DNA of 64,000 nucleotides. Source: Duganella qianjiadongensis. Lineage in GTDB: Bacteria; Pseudomonadota; Gammaproteobacteria; Burkholderiales; Burkholderiaceae_D. This document shows positions 10,865-22,282 of this stretch, in pieces (position 1 is the first letter of the stretch; each line of letters begins with the position of its first letter). The position numbers and the translations under genes were made by a program. The notes under the pieces are model-generated. The model had not been told where the DNA came from, searched no databases, and saw only the letters and a program-made list of their open reading frames with translations. Where the stretch lies: positions 204,912-268,911 of the forward strand of contig NZ_WWCM01000007.1 of NCBI RefSeq assembly GCF_009857915.1, in the 5' to 3' direction.

Positions 10865-13800
10865 TTGTCGCTGAAACTACGAATCTGTCGCTATCTGCTG
10901 CTGCCGCTGCTGTTGTGGGGCACTGCCGTCTGGGCCGGAGCGCCACCGCGCACCCTGCGCTTTGACCAGTTCCGTGTCGAGAACGGGCTGGCGCAGGAGA
11001 CCGTGCTGTCGATCACCCAGGACCGGCAGGGCTTTATCTGGCTCGGTACGCAGGCTGGCGTAACCCGCTTCGACGGCTACCGCGCGGTGACCTTCAAGAG
11101 TGCGGTGTCCGACCCGCGCAGCCTGATCGATAACTGGGTGCGCGCGCTGCATGTGGACGCAGCGGGCCAGCTGTGGCTGGGCACGGACGGCGGGCTGGAC
11201 CGCTTTGATCCCGATACCAACACCTTCATCCACTACCTGCCTAGCGAATCGAGCCAGCGTGGCAATGGCAACCGCCATATCCGCGCTATTGTCGATGATG
11301 GTGCCGGTTCCATGTGGCTAGCCAGCGGCGATGGCCTGCATCTGTTCGATCCGCGCACGCGCCGTTTCGTCAGCTGGCATCATGATCCGGCCGATCCGGG
11401 CAGCCTGTCGAACGATCAGGTGAACGCGCTGGCACGCGATGCCAGCGGGCGGCTGTGGGTGGCCACCGCCACCGGCCTCGATATGCTGGCGCCGGGCGCC
11501 ATGCGCTTCCAGCACTTCACCATGGACGCCAGCCGCAACAGCAAATTCAATACTGTGCTGACGCTGCAGGTCGATAGCGAACAGTCGCTGTGGGTAGGTA
11601 CTCTGGGCGGGCTGGAACAGTGGCGCCTGCTGGGCAGCGAGCCGCAGCGGCGCCGCTTCGGCCCGCGCGAAGGCTTGCGTGCCGGCGCCAGTGTGCCGGT
11701 GATGTATCAGGATCCCGATACCAATATCTGGATAGGCACGCAGGCCGATGGCCTGTTCCGCTGGGTGCCCGCCGAGAATCGCCTGCAGCAGTACCGCCAC
11801 CAGTTAAGCGATACCCATAGCGTGGCCGATAACCAGATATCGGCACTGTACCGCGACCGTGTCGGCACCTTCTGGGTCGGCACATGGAATGACGGCGTGA
11901 GCCGGGTCGATATGGGGAGCGGTGGTTTCTCGCGCATTGTGCGGCAGGCCGACATTCCGAATACGCTCACCGACAACAAGGTACATGCGATCATCGGCGA
12001 AACGCAGGGGCGGCTCTGGCTAGGGACCAGCAGCGGCCTGAATCTGTATGATCCGGTAAGCGGCACGGCCAGAACATGGCGCTATGCGCCCGGCAGCGCG
12101 AATGGTCTGAGCGATGATCACGTTACGACGCTGCTGCGCGACAAAAAGGGCAACATCTGGATAGGCGGGCGGGCCGGCCTGAATTATCTGAACATGGCCA
12201 GCGGCACCATCAGCGTCACCTCGTTTGCCCATGGCGATCCGGCCAGCGACATTATCCGTAACATCGTTAGCGATAATGCCGGCATCCTGTGGATAGCCTC
12301 GCGTGGCGGCCTGCACCGGCTGGACCCGCAGACCATGGCGGTGCGCACCTACCGGCACGATCCGTCCGACCCGAATAGCCTGTCCGATAATGTGGTGCGG
12401 CCGATACTGGAAGACCGGCAGGGCCGCTTGTGGGTGGGGACATTTAACGGTCTCGATCTGTTCGACCGCAAGACCGGCGTATTCCGCCATTTCCGCCGCG
12501 AAGCCAGTAATCCCAAGAGCCTGAGTCACGACGAGGTGCACTATCTGTACGAAGATGGCGCAGGCACTATCTGGGTGGGTACGGCAGCGGGCCTGAACCG
12601 CATGGAACAGGGCAAGGACGGCAGCATCAGCTTTCATGCCTACCTGCGCAAGGACGGCTTTGCCGACGATGCGATTGCCTCGATTCTGCCTGACGATGGG
12701 GGCAACCTCTGGCTCAGCACCAATAGCGGCCTGTCGCGCCTGAATACGCGCACTGGCCTGATCCGCAATTATTCCGGCGCCGACGGCACCATCGAGGGCG
12801 CTTACTTCGATGGTTCGGCACTGCGTGCCGCCGACGGCACGCTGTTCTTTGGCGGCTTCAACGGCATTACCACCTTCATGCCTGCCGAGATACGGGAAAA
12901 CAGCGTGGCGCCAGCGGTGGTAATTACCGATTTTCAGATCTTTAACAAGTCGGTCAAGCCGGGGCAGGGTGAACATCCCGATGTGCTGAAAACGGCGATA
13001 GAACATACGGCCTCGCTCACACTGAGCGAACGTGATTCGGTGTTCTCGCTCGAATTCGCCGCTCTGCACTTTGCCGCCCCCCAGCGCAACCGCTTTGCCT
13101 ACCAGTTGCAGGGCTTTGACGAGGACTGGGTGCTGACCGACTCTGATAAGCGCTTTGCCACCTACACCAATCTTGATCCGGGCAAGTACATCTTCCGCGT
13201 GAAAGCGGCCAACAAGGACGGCATCTGGAACGACAATGCGGCGACGCTGGAAATCACCATTTTGCCGCCGTTCTGGAAAACCTGGTGGTTCCGCCTGCTG
13301 GTGTTCATTATTGCCGCTGGCGCCGGCTATGCGGTGTACCGTGCCCGCGTGCGCAGCCTGCGCCACCAGCAGCTGCGGCTGGAAAATCTGGTGGGCTCGC
13401 GTACCGCTGAAGTCGAACAGAAGAACCTGCTGCTGCAGCAGCAGAAGCAGGAGCTGGAGCAGCGCCGGCTGGAAGCCGAAGCGCAGCGGGCCGAGGCCGA
13501 GCAGCGCCGGATAGATGCCGAACGCCAGAAAATCGAAGTCGAACATCAGAAGGAAAACGTCGAACAGGCTCACCGCAACATTTCCGTGCTCAGTGAACTG
13601 GGACGTGAAATGAGTGCCACGCTGGATATGGAGACCAGCATGCAGACGCTGTACCGCCATGTGCACCATCTGATGAATGCGCAGATATTCGGTATCGGCT
13701 TCGTGCACGAAGATGAGGGAGTGATCGACTTCCCGTTTGCGATAGAAGAGGGCGTGCGCACCCTGCCATACCAGCGCCGGCTAGACCAGCCCAACCAGCT

Positions 13801-15817
13801 GGCCGTATGGTGCCTTACGCAGCGCCAGCCCGTGTTCATTAATGACTTCCATGCCGAATACAGCCGGTATATGGATGAATCGGGACTGGATAATCTGGTG
13901 CCTTGCATACGCGAGGATGGTCAGCCCGCATCGATAGCGCAATCGATGATGTATGCACCGCTGGTGGTAACCGACAAGGTGGTGGGGCTGCTGTGCGTGC
14001 AGAGTAAAGAGAAGAACGCCTATCAGCAGGTACATATGGACATGCTGCAGACACTGGCGGCCCATGCTGCGGCCGGTCTGGAAAATGCGCGCGCCTACCA
14101 GCAGCTGGAAGAAACCCTGCAGACGCTGCGCCGCACGCAGGAACAGCTGGTGCAGCAGGAGCGGCAGGTAAGGCTGCACACCGACGAGCTGGCACTGGCC
14201 AACCGCGCTTTGCAGGAAAATGACGAGCGTCTGCGGCTGGCCAAACAGAAAGCGGAAGATGCGACGCGGCAGAAGTCCGAGTTCCTTGCCAATATGAGCC
14301 ATGAAATGCGTACACCGCTGGCGGGCGTGATCGGCATGCTGGGCTTTGCTCTGCGCGACATCAAGCTGGGGGTCAGTACACGCGAGCAGATACTGCGGGC
14401 GCAGGCCAATGCCCAGTCGCTGCTGTCCATCATTAACGACCTGCTGGACTTCTCGAAAATCGAGGCAGGCAAGCTGACTATCGAGAACATCGATTTCTCG
14501 CTGTCTTCGGCGGTAGAAAATGTCGTCAGCCTGTTCGAAGAGCAGGCAGCCGCGCACAGCGTGGGCTTCAGTCTGGAATTTGGCGACGACCTGCCGCAGT
14601 ACGTGGTGGGTGATCCCACCCGTCTGCGTCAGGTACTGGTGAATCTGGTGGGGAACGCCTTCAAGTTCACCGAACAGGGCTCGGTGCGCATGCGGGTGGA
14701 GCGGGTTGCGGCGGGCCCGGAGGGCGACATACCCGGTATGAACCGTATCCGCTTCAGCGTCAGCGATACGGGCATAGGCATCGAGGCTGAAGCCATTCCA
14801 CGCCTGTTCCAGCAATTCGAACAGGCCGACGCGTCCACCACCCGCCGCTACGGCGGCACCGGACTGGGGCTGGCCATCTGCCGCCAGCTGGTAGAGCTGA
14901 TGGGCGGCGAGATCAGTGCCGTCAGCGCGCCGGGGCAGGGCAGCACCTTCATCTTTGAACTGCCGCTGGCGAACGGCGCGGCGCCAACCATGGTGCCGCA
15001 TGTGCCGCGCGAGCCGCATAGCCACCAGCTCAAGGTGCTGTGTGCCGAGGACTTCCCGACCAATCAGATCATCATCCGCATGATGCTGGAAGATCTGGGC
15101 CACAAGGTGGATATCGCTGCCAATGGCGCGCTGGCGGTGAAGGCCTGCGCCCTGACGCGCTATGACCTGATCCTGATGGATGGCCGCATGCCGGAAATGG
15201 ATGGCGCCAGCGCTACGCGGATTATCCGTGCCGGCGGCCCTATCGATGCCCCTGTGCGGGATCAGGAGCTGATGATTATCGCGCTGACTGCCAACGCCAG
15301 CGAAGAGGACCGTAGCCGTTATCTGGCAGCAGGTATGGATGATTTCCTGACCAAGCCTATCGACGAAGACAAGCTGCACTTCCAGCTTAGCCGCGCGATC
15401 GAGCGCCAGTTGCAGCGTGGCGTGCATCTGCCGCGTATGGCGCCGCGTAACGAGGGCGCCAACGGCACTGCGGAACTCGATGCCATGTTCGGCGTGGCGC
15501 CGGCGCCTGCGCCCGGGCTGGAACCGGCACGGCTGGCGCAGCATAGCGGGGGCACAGACCTGAAGCAGCGCCTGCGCGCAGCCTTCAATCAGGATGTGCC
15601 GATGCGGCTGGCAGAGCTGGCGCAGGCCATCGACGACTGTGCCGCCGATGTGGCGGGCCGCCTGCTGCACGGCATGAAGGGCAGTGCCGGCTATCTGGAA
15701 GAGCAGGAATTGCAGGCACTGTGCGGCGATCTGGAGCTGGCGGCCGATCATGGCGATTGGGAGCGCTTGCGTGATGCGTTGCCACAGTTGCGCGAACTGT
15801 TAGGTAAAGTGCGCTAG
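10865..15817 (+). CDS. Hybrid sensor histidine kinase with two-component-regulator propeller, GAF, receiver and HPt domains
   Basis: The protein has 1650 residues from a TTG start. In order: signal-anchor (1-25); about twelve periplasmic propeller repeats of the type GxxWLGTxxGLxxxD (about 30-690); a Y_Y_Y domain (about 730-800); one membrane helix (about 810-828); coiled coil (840-905); GAF domain (905-1080); second coiled coil; HisKA with His1146 in MSHEMRTPL; HATPase with GTGLGLAICRQL; receiver with Asp1439 in LILMDGRMPEM; HPt with His1602 in LLHGMKGSAG. It should sense an extracytoplasmic ligand, perhaps a glycan by analogy with Bacteroides HTCS proteins, and run an internal phosphorelay. 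No DNA-binding domain is present, so output goes to another protein. Confidence 0.92.
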   Translation: MSLKLRICRYLLLPLLLWGTAVWAGAPPRTLRFDQFRVENGLAQETVLSITQDRQGFIWLGTQAGVTRFDGYRAVTFKSAVSDPRSLIDNWVRALHVDAAGQLWLGTDGGLDRFDPDTNTFIHYLPSESSQRGNGNRHIRAIVDDGAGSMWLASGDGLHLFDPRTRRFVSWHHDPADPGSLSNDQVNALARDASGRLWVATATGLDMLAPGAMRFQHFTMDASRNSKFNTVLTLQVDSEQSLWVGTLGGLEQWRLLGSEPQRRRFGPREGLRAGASVPVMYQDPDTNIWIGTQADGLFRWVPAENRLQQYRHQLSDTHSVADNQISALYRDRVGTFWVGTWNDGVSRVDMGSGGFSRIVRQADIPNTLTDNKVHAIIGETQGRLWLGTSSGLNLYDPVSGTARTWRYAPGSANGLSDDHVTTLLRDKKGNIWIGGRAGLNYLNMASGTISVTSFAHGDPASDIIRNIVSDNAGILWIASRGGLHRLDPQTMAVRTYRHDPSDPNSLSDNVVRPILEDRQGRLWVGTFNGLDLFDRKTGVFRHFRREASNPKSLSHDEVHYLYEDGAGTIWVGTAAGLNRMEQGKDGSISFHAYLRKDGFADDAIASILPDDGGNLWLSTNSGLSRLNTRTGLIRNYSGADGTIEGAYFDGSALRAADGTLFFGGFNGITTFMPAEIRENSVAPAVVITDFQIFNKSVKPGQGEHPDVLKTAIEHTASLTLSERDSVFSLEFAALHFAAPQRNRFAYQLQGFDEDWVLTDSDKRFATYTNLDPGKYIFRVKAANKDGIWNDNAATLEITILPPFWKTWWFRLLVFIIAAGAGYAVYRARVRSLRHQQLRLENLVGSRTAEVEQKNLLLQQQKQELEQRRLEAEAQRAEAEQRRIDAERQKIEVEHQKENVEQAHRNISVLSELGREMSATLDMETSMQTLYRHVHHLMNAQIFGIGFVHEDEGVIDFPFAIEEGVRTLPYQRRLDQPNQLAVWCLTQRQPVFINDFHAEYSRYMDESGLDNLVPCIREDGQPASIAQSMMYAPLVVTDKVVGLLCVQSKEKNAYQQVHMDMLQTLAAHAAAGLENARAYQQLEETLQTLRRTQEQLVQQERQVRLHTDELALANRALQENDERLRLAKQKAEDATRQKSEFLANMSHEMRTPLAGVIGMLGFALRDIKLGVSTREQILRAQANAQSLLSIINDLLDFSKIEAGKLTIENIDFSLSSAVENVVSLFEEQAAAHSVGFSLEFGDDLPQYVVGDPTRLRQVLVNLVGNAFKFTEQGSVRMRVERVAAGPEGDIPGMNRIRFSVSDTGIGIEAEAIPRLFQQFEQADASTTRRYGGTGLGLAICRQLVELMGGEISAVSAPGQGSTFIFELPLANGAAPTMVPHVPREPHSHQLKVLCAEDFPTNQIIIRMMLEDLGHKVDIAANGALAVKACALTRYDLILMDGRMPEMDGASATRIIRAGGPIDAPVRDQELMIIALTANASEEDRSRYLAAGMDDFLTKPIDEDKLHFQLSRAIERQLQRGVHLPRMAPRNEGANGTAELDAMFGVAPAPAPGLEPARLAQHSGGTDLKQRLRAAFNQDVPMRLAELAQAIDDCAADVAGRLLHGMKGSAGYLEEQELQALCGDLELAADHGDWERLRDALPQLRELLGKVR

Positions 15818-15952
15818 AGAACATCCCGCGGGTGACTGTTTCGGGTAAGATTGGTTGAAATGCTAACAGTGATGCCGGCAGCCGGCGGCGGTTTTGGTCA
15901 CTCGGGCATAGCGCCCAGCTAGCAGCGCAGGTAACGAGACACAGGGAAATAC

Positions 15953-16669
15953 ATGAAAGTTCTGGTGGTCGATGATGATGTGGTCTCGCGCATGGTGCTG
16001 ATGCACCTGATCGACAGTAGCGGTCAGTTCGAAATCGCCGAGGCCGAAGATGGCGAGGACGCGTGGCAGCTGCTGCAGCAGGGCTTGCGTCCGGCGATCT
16101 GTTTCTGCGACTTGCGCATGCCTCGCCTATCGGGACTGGAACTGCTGCAGCGCTTGCGCCAGCATAGCGATTTCGCCACGCTGCCTTTTGTACTGGTCAC
16201 TTCGGCCAACGATCACCACACGGTAGAAGAAGCCACCCAGAGCGGCGCTACTGGTTATGTGGTGAAGCCGTTTCAGGCGGATCAGGTGCGCCAGCATCTG
16301 CAGGCATTGCTGCCGGCAGCGCAGACCAGCTACCGCCATCGCGCGGAAGAACCGGGGCTGACGCTGGTCCGGCTGGGGATTAACGCCGATCGCCTGCTGG
16401 TGTATCTGAACGGTTTTGCCAGCCAGCTGGGCACAGCCAGCGAAGAACTCGGTACGGTGCTGGAACAGGGACGGTACGATGAGCTGCAGCAGCGGCTCGA
16501 ACGCCTGCATGCGGGCTGTGTGACGCTGGGACTGGGCGGCGCTGCCGACTGTCTGCAGCAGTTGCAGGCGGCGCCTTTGAGTGTGCCCGCCATTCAGGCT
16601 GCGCTCAAGGAGGTGGTGCGTGCCGTCAGCTACCAGACCGATCTGGTATTGCAATCCATCCCCGAATAA
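15953..16669 (+). CDS. Response regulator with receiver and HPt-like helical C-terminal domain
   Basis: The 238-residue protein has an N-terminal receiver with acidic triad VVDDD, phospho-acceptor Asp53 in FCDLRMP, a conserved Thr/Ser in LVTSAND and Lys in VVKPF. Residues 130-238 are all-helical with LERLHAGCVTLGLGGAA, resembling a divergent HPt four-helix bundle. It has no DNA-binding domain. It lies 135 bp after the hybrid kinase and probably works with it, as a phosphorelay step or signal sink. GGGAAATAC precedes the start. Confidence 0.85.
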   Translation: MKVLVVDDDVVSRMVLMHLIDSSGQFEIAEAEDGEDAWQLLQQGLRPAICFCDLRMPRLSGLELLQRLRQHSDFATLPFVLVTSANDHHTVEEATQSGATGYVVKPFQADQVRQHLQALLPAAQTSYRHRAEEPGLTLVRLGINADRLLVYLNGFASQLGTASEELGTVLEQGRYDELQQRLERLHAGCVTLGLGGAADCLQQLQAAPLSVPAIQAALKEVVRAVSYQTDLVLQSIPE

Positions 16670-16733
16670 GCTTTCGGCCCGTGCGGGCCTGCATGGTCAT
16701 TGCACGGTTGCGCTTTACCCCTGATATCAAAAT

Positions 16734-16743
16734 AGTTTAAACT
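16734..16743. promoter_or_regulatory. Putative operator of the aminobenzoate operon
   Basis: The perfect 10-bp palindrome AGTTTAAACT, in an AT-rich patch 53 bp upstream of the CoA ligase start, is a plausible binding site for the MarR regulator encoded in the same operon. Its position in the leader is seen; the link to MarR is inference. Confidence 0.4.
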
Positions 16744-16795
16744 TAAAGTATCGTCCGGTTGCGGGCAACGCGCCACTATTTTCGTCAGGGGGATC

Positions 16796-18424
16796 ATGAA
16801 GCCTATGCCAGCAAGCTCTGCCAGTGCCCATACCGACCCGTTTGCGCGCTCTCATCTGCCGCCTGCCGAACTGTGGCCGGAACTCCGTTTCGACCTGCCC
16901 GAACTGCAGTATCCGTCCCGCCTCAATTGCGTGGCCGAACTGCTCGATGCGGCGCTGGCGCGTGGCGATGGTGCGCGCATTGCTTTGCGCGGCGAGCATG
17001 ATAACTGGACTTACGCCTATTTGCACGCGCAGGTGAACCGTATCGCCCATGTGCTGCGCTCCACGCTAGGACTGGAAACGGGCAACCGGGTACTGCTACG
17101 GGGTAGCAACACGCCGATGATGGCGGCCTGTGTGCTGGCCGTGCTGAAGGCTGGCTGTATCGCCGTGCCGACCATGCCGTTGCTGCGCGCCCGTGAACTG
17201 GCCGTGATTGCCGCCAAGGCCGAAGTCAATGCCGTGCTGTGTGCCGACAGCCTGCGCGCCGAAGTGGAAGCGATGGAGCTGGCACCGGCGGCTAGGCAGC
17301 GCACCGTGTATTTCGGTGCCGCTGGCGAGGCTATGCTGGAAAGCCTGATGGCGGCACAGTCCGATCAGTTTGCCGCCGTCGATACGGCGATTGACGATGT
17401 CTGCCTGATCAGTTTTACCTCGGGTACCACCGGCATCCCCAAGGGCACCATGCACTTCCACCGCGACGTGATGGCCATCTGTGACTGCTTCCCCCGCTCC
17501 GTACTGCGTACCGAAGCGGACGATATTTTTATCGGCACGCCGCCACTGGCCTTTACTTTCGGGCTAGGCGGCCTGCTGCTATTTCCGCTGCGGGTGGGCG
17601 CCAGCGCCGTGCTGCTGGAAAAGCTGACGCCGGAAACCCTGCTGGCCGCGATCCAGAACTATCGCGCCACCATCTGCTTTACGGCGCCCACCTTTTACCG
17701 GCAGATGGCGCCGCTGTTCGGGCGCTACGATCTGGCCAGCCTGAAGAAAAGCGTGTCGGCCGGCGAGGCGCTGCCGGTGGCGACACGCGAAAGCTGGCTG
17801 CAGGCCAGCGGGCTGACCATGATAGACGGCATAGGCGCGACCGAACTGCTGCACATCTTTATTTCGGCAGCCGGCGATCAGGTGCGCCCGGGGGCGACGG
17901 GCAAGCCGGTGCCCGGCTATCAGGCCTGCATACTGGACCAGCAGGGCCAGCCGGTAGGGCCGGGGGTGATAGGACGGCTGGCCGTGAAAGGCCCGACCGG
18001 CTGCCGCTATCTGGCCGATGCGCGCCAGCGCGACTATGTGCTCGGTGGCTGGAACCTGACGGGCGACGCCTACGAAATGGATGCCGACGGCTATTTCTAC
18101 TATCGCTCGCGCACGGATGACATGATCATTTCGGCCGGCTATAACATTGCCGGGCCGGAAGTGGAGGATGTGCTGCTGCGCCATCCTGCCGTGGCCGAAT
18201 GCGGCGTGATAGGCCGTGCCGACGAAGAGCGGGGACAGATCGTGGAAGCCCATGTCGTGCTCAGGCCCGGCATTGCGGCAGCGCCGGAACTGGTGACGCA
18301 ATTGCAGGAATTCGTCAAAGCGCAGATTGCGCCGTACAAGTATCCGCGCGCCATCCGTTTCCTGCCTTCCCTGCCACGCACGGAGACGGGCAAGCTGCAG
18401 CGCTTCAAGCTGCGTACCGAATAA
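16796..18424 (+). CDS. abmG: Benzoate/2-aminobenzoate-CoA ligase (AMP-forming)
   Basis: This adenylate-forming enzyme has 542 residues. The P-loop-like motif [12 protein letters not shown] (about 203-214) and the C-terminal [22 protein letters not shown] and [10 protein letters not shown], with the catalytic Lys, are intact. It is of the benzoate-CoA ligase type. The neighbouring fused monooxygenase/reductase points to 2-aminobenzoate (anthranilate) as substrate, as in Azoarcus evansii; salicylate is the alternative. A GGGGG ribosome binding site precedes ATG 16796. It is the first gene of the operon. Confidence 0.82.
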   Translation: MKPMPASSASAHTDPFARSHLPPAELWPELRFDLPELQYPSRLNCVAELLDAALARGDGARIALRGEHDNWTYAYLHAQVNRIAHVLRSTLGLETGNRVLLRGSNTPMMAACVLAVLKAGCIAVPTMPLLRARELAVIAAKAEVNAVLCADSLRAEVEAMELAPAARQRTVYFGAAGEAMLESLMAAQSDQFAAVDTAIDDVCLISFTSGTTGIPKGTMHFHRDVMAICDCFPRSVLRTEADDIFIGTPPLAFTFGLGGLLLFPLRVGASAVLLEKLTPETLLAAIQNYRATICFTAPTFYRQMAPLFGRYDLASLKKSVSAGEALPVATRESWLQASGLTMIDGIGATELLHIFISAAGDQVRPGATGKPVPGYQACILDQQGQPVGPGVIGRLAVKGPTGCRYLADARQRDYVLGGWNLTGDAYEMDADGYFYYRSRTDDMIISAGYNIAGPEVEDVLLRHPAVAECGVIGRADEERGQIVEAHVVLRPGIAAAPELVTQLQEFVKAQIAPYKYPRAIRFLPSLPRTETGKLQRFKLRTE

Positions 18425-18434
18425 AGAGAACCGT

Positions 18435-20849
18435 ATGAATATCGTATGCATAGGCGGCGGCCCCGCCGGACTGTATTTCGGCCTGCTGATGAAGAAGCAG
18501 AACCCGTCGCACCAGATTACGGTGATAGAGCGTAACCGGCCGTATGACACCTTCGGCTGGGGCGTGGTGTTTTCCGACCAGACGCTGGGCAATCTGGCGC
18601 TGGCCGATGAAATGAGCGCGCGCGCCATACAGGCTTCCTTCAATCACTGGGATGATATCGATACCTATTTCAAGGGCGAGAAAATCAGCTCGGGTGGCCA
18701 TGGTTTCTGCGGTATCGGCCGCAAGCATCTGCTCAATATCCTGCAGCAGCGTTGCGAAGAGCTGGGCGTCAATCTGCTGTTCGAGACAGAAGTAGAGGAC
18801 GATCAGGCCATCGCCGCACGCTATCAGGCCGATCTGGTGATCGCGTCGGACGGACTCAATAGCCGCATCCGCAGCCGCTATGCGGCCAGCTACCAGCCGC
18901 AGATCGACGCGCGGCGCTGCCGCTTTGTCTGGCTGGGCACGCGCAAGAAATTCGATGCTTTCACGTTCGCCTTCAAACAGACGCCACACGGCTGGTTCCA
19001 GGCCCATATTTATCAGTACGATGGTGTGACCTCGACCTTTATCGTCGAGACGCCGGAGCCGGTGTGGCGTGCCGCCGGACTGGAACAGATGACGGCAGAA
19101 CAGTCGATTGCGTTCTGCGAGCAGCTGTTTGCCGACATACTCGAAGGCCATAGCCTGATGTCGAACGCCGCCCATCTGCGCGGCTCGGCCATGTGGATGG
19201 TATTCCCCCGCATTGTCTGCCAGCGCTGGGTACACTGGCAGCAGAGCGGGCAGCAGCAAGTGCCGGTAGTACTGATGGGCGACGCGGCGCACACGGCGCA
19301 TTACTCCATCGGTTCGGGCACCAAGCTGGCGCTGGAAGATGCGATCGAACTGGCGCGCTGTTTTGCGCAGGATGACAATACAGCCAGTGCGCTGGCGACT
19401 TACGAGCGCGTGCGGGCAGTGGAAGTGATCAAGCTGCAGAGCGCCGCGCGCAATTCGATGGAATGGTTCGAGAACGTGGAGCGCTATACGGCGCTGGAAG
19501 CTCCGCAGTTTGCCTATTCCATGCTGACGCGCAGCCAGCGCCTGTCGCATGAGAATCTGCGCGTGCGCGACGCCGTCTATGTAGCGGACTACGAGCGCTG
19601 GTTTGCCGGGCGCGCCTATGTCGCGGCAGGCCTTGCTGCCCCGGCCACATGGCAGGCCGGGGCAGCGGCTGGCACGCCTGCGGCACCGCCACCAATGTTC
19701 ACGCCTTACAAGGTACGCGAACTGGTGCTGAAAAACCGGATAGTGGTGTCGCCCATGGCGCAGTACAGCGCTGTCGACGGCATGGTAGGCGACTATCATC
19801 TGGTCCATCTGGGGGCCCGCGCGCTCGGCGGTGCGGCCATGGTGTTTGCGGAGATGACCTGCGTTTCGGCCGATGCCCGCATCACACCACATTGTCCCGG
19901 CCTGTACGCGCCTGAGCACACGCAGGCGTGGCGACGCATCGTCGACTTCGTGCACCAGCACAGTGATGCCCGCATTGCCATCCAGCTGGGCCACGCCGGT
20001 GCCAAAGGTTCCACCCGCGCCATGTGGGATGGCATAGACCAGCCGCTTGAGCGCGATAACTGGCCACTGGTTTCGGCATCGCCTCAGCAGTATGTGCAAG
20101 GCGTGTCGCAGCTGGCGCGTGCCGTGACGCGCGAAGATATGGCGCGTATCGAGGCAGATTTCGTACGTGCCACCGAGGCTGCCGAGCAGGCGGGCTTTGA
20201 CTGGGTGGAACTGCACTGTGCGCACGGTTATCTGCTGTCGTCGTTCATATCGCCGCTGACCAATCAGCGCGAAGATGAATACGGCGGCTCGCTGGAAAAC
20301 CGCTGCCGCTATCCGCTGCAGGTATTTGCCGCCATGCGCGCCGTATGGCCTCCGCATAAACCGATGAGCGTACGCATCTCCGCGCACGACTGGGTGGAGG
20401 GCGGCATCACGCCGGACGATGCCGTGCTGATTGCACGCTTGTTCAAGGCTGCCGGCGCAGATATGATCGACTGTTCGTCGGGGCAGGTTAGCAAGGCGGA
20501 AAAGCCGGTGTATGGCCGCATGTTCCAGACCCCGTTTGCCGATCGCATACGCAACGAAGCCGGCATAGCCGCCATTGCGGTGGGTTCGATTTTCGAAGCG
20601 GACCATGCCAACGGCATTATTGCGGCTGGCCGTGCCGACCTGTGTGCGGTGGGGCGCCCCCATCTGGCCAATCCTGCGTGGACGCTGACGGAAGCGGCAA
20701 AGATAGGCCATAGCGCGGTGCACTGGCCGCGCCAGTACCAACCGGGCAAGCAGCAGCTGGAGCGCAATCTGGAGCGCGAGCGGCAGCTGGCAGCCAGCAG
20801 CAGCGGCCTGTCGCCGCAGCAGCTAGCCGCCCGCCTGCTTGAGGGATGA
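18435..20849 (+). CDS. abmA: Bifunctional 2-aminobenzoyl-CoA (or salicylyl-CoA) monooxygenase/reductase
   Basis: A natural fusion of 804 residues. The N-terminal half (1-395 or so) is an FAD monooxygenase: [10 protein letters not shown] dinucleotide site at 6-15 and [24 protein letters not shown] near 280-300. After an Ala/Pro linker, the C-terminal half (about 420-790) is an old-yellow-enzyme flavin reductase: [34 protein letters not shown] and ENR. This layout is that of 2-aminobenzoyl-CoA monooxygenase/reductase, which hydroxylates and then reduces the aromatic ring in one protein. ATG 18435 is 10 bp after the ligase stop; the open frame before it lies inside the ligase gene. Confidence 0.87.
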   Translation: MNIVCIGGGPAGLYFGLLMKKQNPSHQITVIERNRPYDTFGWGVVFSDQTLGNLALADEMSARAIQASFNHWDDIDTYFKGEKISSGGHGFCGIGRKHLLNILQQRCEELGVNLLFETEVEDDQAIAARYQADLVIASDGLNSRIRSRYAASYQPQIDARRCRFVWLGTRKKFDAFTFAFKQTPHGWFQAHIYQYDGVTSTFIVETPEPVWRAAGLEQMTAEQSIAFCEQLFADILEGHSLMSNAAHLRGSAMWMVFPRIVCQRWVHWQQSGQQQVPVVLMGDAAHTAHYSIGSGTKLALEDAIELARCFAQDDNTASALATYERVRAVEVIKLQSAARNSMEWFENVERYTALEAPQFAYSMLTRSQRLSHENLRVRDAVYVADYERWFAGRAYVAAGLAAPATWQAGAAAGTPAAPPPMFTPYKVRELVLKNRIVVSPMAQYSAVDGMVGDYHLVHLGARALGGAAMVFAEMTCVSADARITPHCPGLYAPEHTQAWRRIVDFVHQHSDARIAIQLGHAGAKGSTRAMWDGIDQPLERDNWPLVSASPQQYVQGVSQLARAVTREDMARIEADFVRATEAAEQAGFDWVELHCAHGYLLSSFISPLTNQREDEYGGSLENRCRYPLQVFAAMRAVWPPHKPMSVRISAHDWVEGGITPDDAVLIARLFKAAGADMIDCSSGQVSKAEKPVYGRMFQTPFADRIRNEAGIAAIAVGSIFEADHANGIIAAGRADLCAVGRPHLANPAWTLTEAAKIGHSAVHWPRQYQPGKQQLERNLERERQLAASSSGLSPQQLAARLLEG

Positions 20850-20856
20850 CTTGAAT

Positions 20857-21390
20857 ATGGAAGCAAAAGTGATGCAAATACCGTCTGAAAATACGCCGCA
20901 GGATGAAGAGTCGCCGGTGCTCGATCTGGCCAGCCGGCTGACGCAGGACCATCACCAGTCGCTCAAACTGTGGCTGCGCATGCTGTCGTGTACCACCAAG
21001 ATCGAGAACGAAATCCGTAGCCGTTTGCGCGCGAACTTCGGCATTACGCTGCCGCGCTTCGACCTGATGGCCCAGCTGGAACGCTATCCGCAAGGCTTGC
21101 GCATGGGCGAACTCTCCAAGCGCATGATGGTCACGGGCGGGAATATCACCGGCATTACCGACCAGCTGGAGCAGGAGAAGCTGGTGGTGCGCGTGCCCGA
21201 CCCGAAAGATGGCCGGGCCTACAGCGTGAAGCTGACGCCTGCCGGGCGCAAGGCCTTTGCCACCATGGCCGCAGTGCATGAAGACTGGGTAGCAGAGCTG
21301 CTGCAGGACATGTCGGCTGGAGACAAAGGACAATTGATCGAATTACTGTCGCAGATGAAGCAGCACCTGTATGCTGCCGGCGACCGATAA
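20857..21390 (+). CDS. MarR-family transcriptional regulator
   Basis: The 177-residue winged-helix protein has the MarR core [68 protein letters not shown], including the DxRxxxVxLT wing. It is embedded in the aminobenzoate operon, so it probably represses it and responds to a CoA thioester; this is inference. ATG 20857 was chosen; in-frame TTG codons at 20839 and 20851 are alternatives, the latter with GAGGG 5 bp upstream. Confidence 0.88.
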   Translation: MEAKVMQIPSENTPQDEESPVLDLASRLTQDHHQSLKLWLRMLSCTTKIENEIRSRLRANFGITLPRFDLMAQLERYPQGLRMGELSKRMMVTGGNITGITDQLEQEKLVVRVPDPKDGRAYSVKLTPAGRKAFATMAAVHEDWVAELLQDMSAGDKGQLIELLSQMKQHLYAAGDR

Positions 21391-21415
21391 TCCGCCCCGC
21401 GGAAGAAAGCTTAGT

Positions 21416-22270
21416 ATGCGATATTTACCCGGCAAGGCGCAGCAGCTGCCCGGCAACCGTAGCCAGCTTGGCGGCTATCAGGCTAGCCATTTTCTGTTTG
21501 AAGTCAGCGGCCGTGTGGCGACGCTGACGCTGAACCGGCCCGAGCGCAAGAACCCGCTTACGTTCGAGTCCTACGCCGAACTGCGCGACCTGTTCCGCGC
21601 GCTGGCTTATGCCGAGGATATCAAGGCCATCGTCATTACGGGGGCGGGCGACAACTTCTGCTCCGGCGGCGATGTGCACGACATCATCGGGCCGCTGACG
21701 GAACTCGACATGCCGGGCCTGCTGGCATTTACCCGCATGACGGGTGATCTGGTCAAAGCCATGCGCGCCTGCCCGCAGCCTGTGATTGCGGCGGTGGACG
21801 GCGTGTGTGCCGGTGCCGGCGCCATTCTCTCGCTGGCGGCGGACCTGCGTTACGGTACAGCGCGTAGCAAGACGGCGTTTCTGTTCACCCGCGTGGGGCT
21901 GGCCGGCTGCGACATGGGCGCCTGTGCCTTGCTGCCGCGTGTGATCGGACAGGGCCGGGCGGCAGAACTGCTGTACACGGGCCGTTCGATGACGGGCACC
22001 GAGGCCGAGCGCTGGGGCTATTTCAATAGTCTGCACGAGCCGCAGGCATTGCTGGCTGCCGCGCAGGCGATGGCGCAGGGACTGGCGGACGGTCCCACTT
22101 TTGCCCATGGCATGACCAAGAAGATGCTGCAGCAGGAGTGGAATATGGGCGTGGACGAAGCGATCGAAGCGGAAGCACAGGCCCAGGCCATCTGCATGGC
22201 GACCAACGATTTTCACCGTGCCTACCACGCCTTTGTCGCCAAACAGCGGCCCGCGTTCGAAGGCGATTGA
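21416..22270 (+). CDS. Enoyl-CoA hydratase/isomerase family protein
   Basis: A crotonase-fold protein of 284 residues. The oxyanion-hole segments are [17 protein letters not shown] and the [20 protein letters not shown] helix. It probably hydrates or opens the ring product after the monooxygenase/reductase in a beta-oxidation-like sequence. ATG 21416 has GGAAGAAAG upstream; the open frame starting at 21371 overlaps marR and is less likely. It precedes the acyl-CoA dehydrogenase by 12 bp. Confidence 0.88.
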   Translation: MRYLPGKAQQLPGNRSQLGGYQASHFLFEVSGRVATLTLNRPERKNPLTFESYAELRDLFRALAYAEDIKAIVITGAGDNFCSGGDVHDIIGPLTELDMPGLLAFTRMTGDLVKAMRACPQPVIAAVDGVCAGAGAILSLAADLRYGTARSKTAFLFTRVGLAGCDMGACALLPRVIGQGRAAELLYTGRSMTGTEAERWGYFNSLHEPQALLAAAQAMAQGLADGPTFAHGMTKKMLQQEWNMGVDEAIEAEAQAQAICMATNDFHRAYHAFVAKQRPAFEGD

Positions 22271-22282
22271 TCCGGAATCTTT

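Noticed and set aside
12020..15751. Long minus-strand open frames (562 and 656 codons)
   Set aside because: They lie opposite the hybrid kinase gene and have shadow-type composition.
18405..20741. 778-codon open frame on the minus strand
   Set aside because: It is an antisense shadow of the fused monooxygenase/reductase, which has clear motifs on the plus strand.
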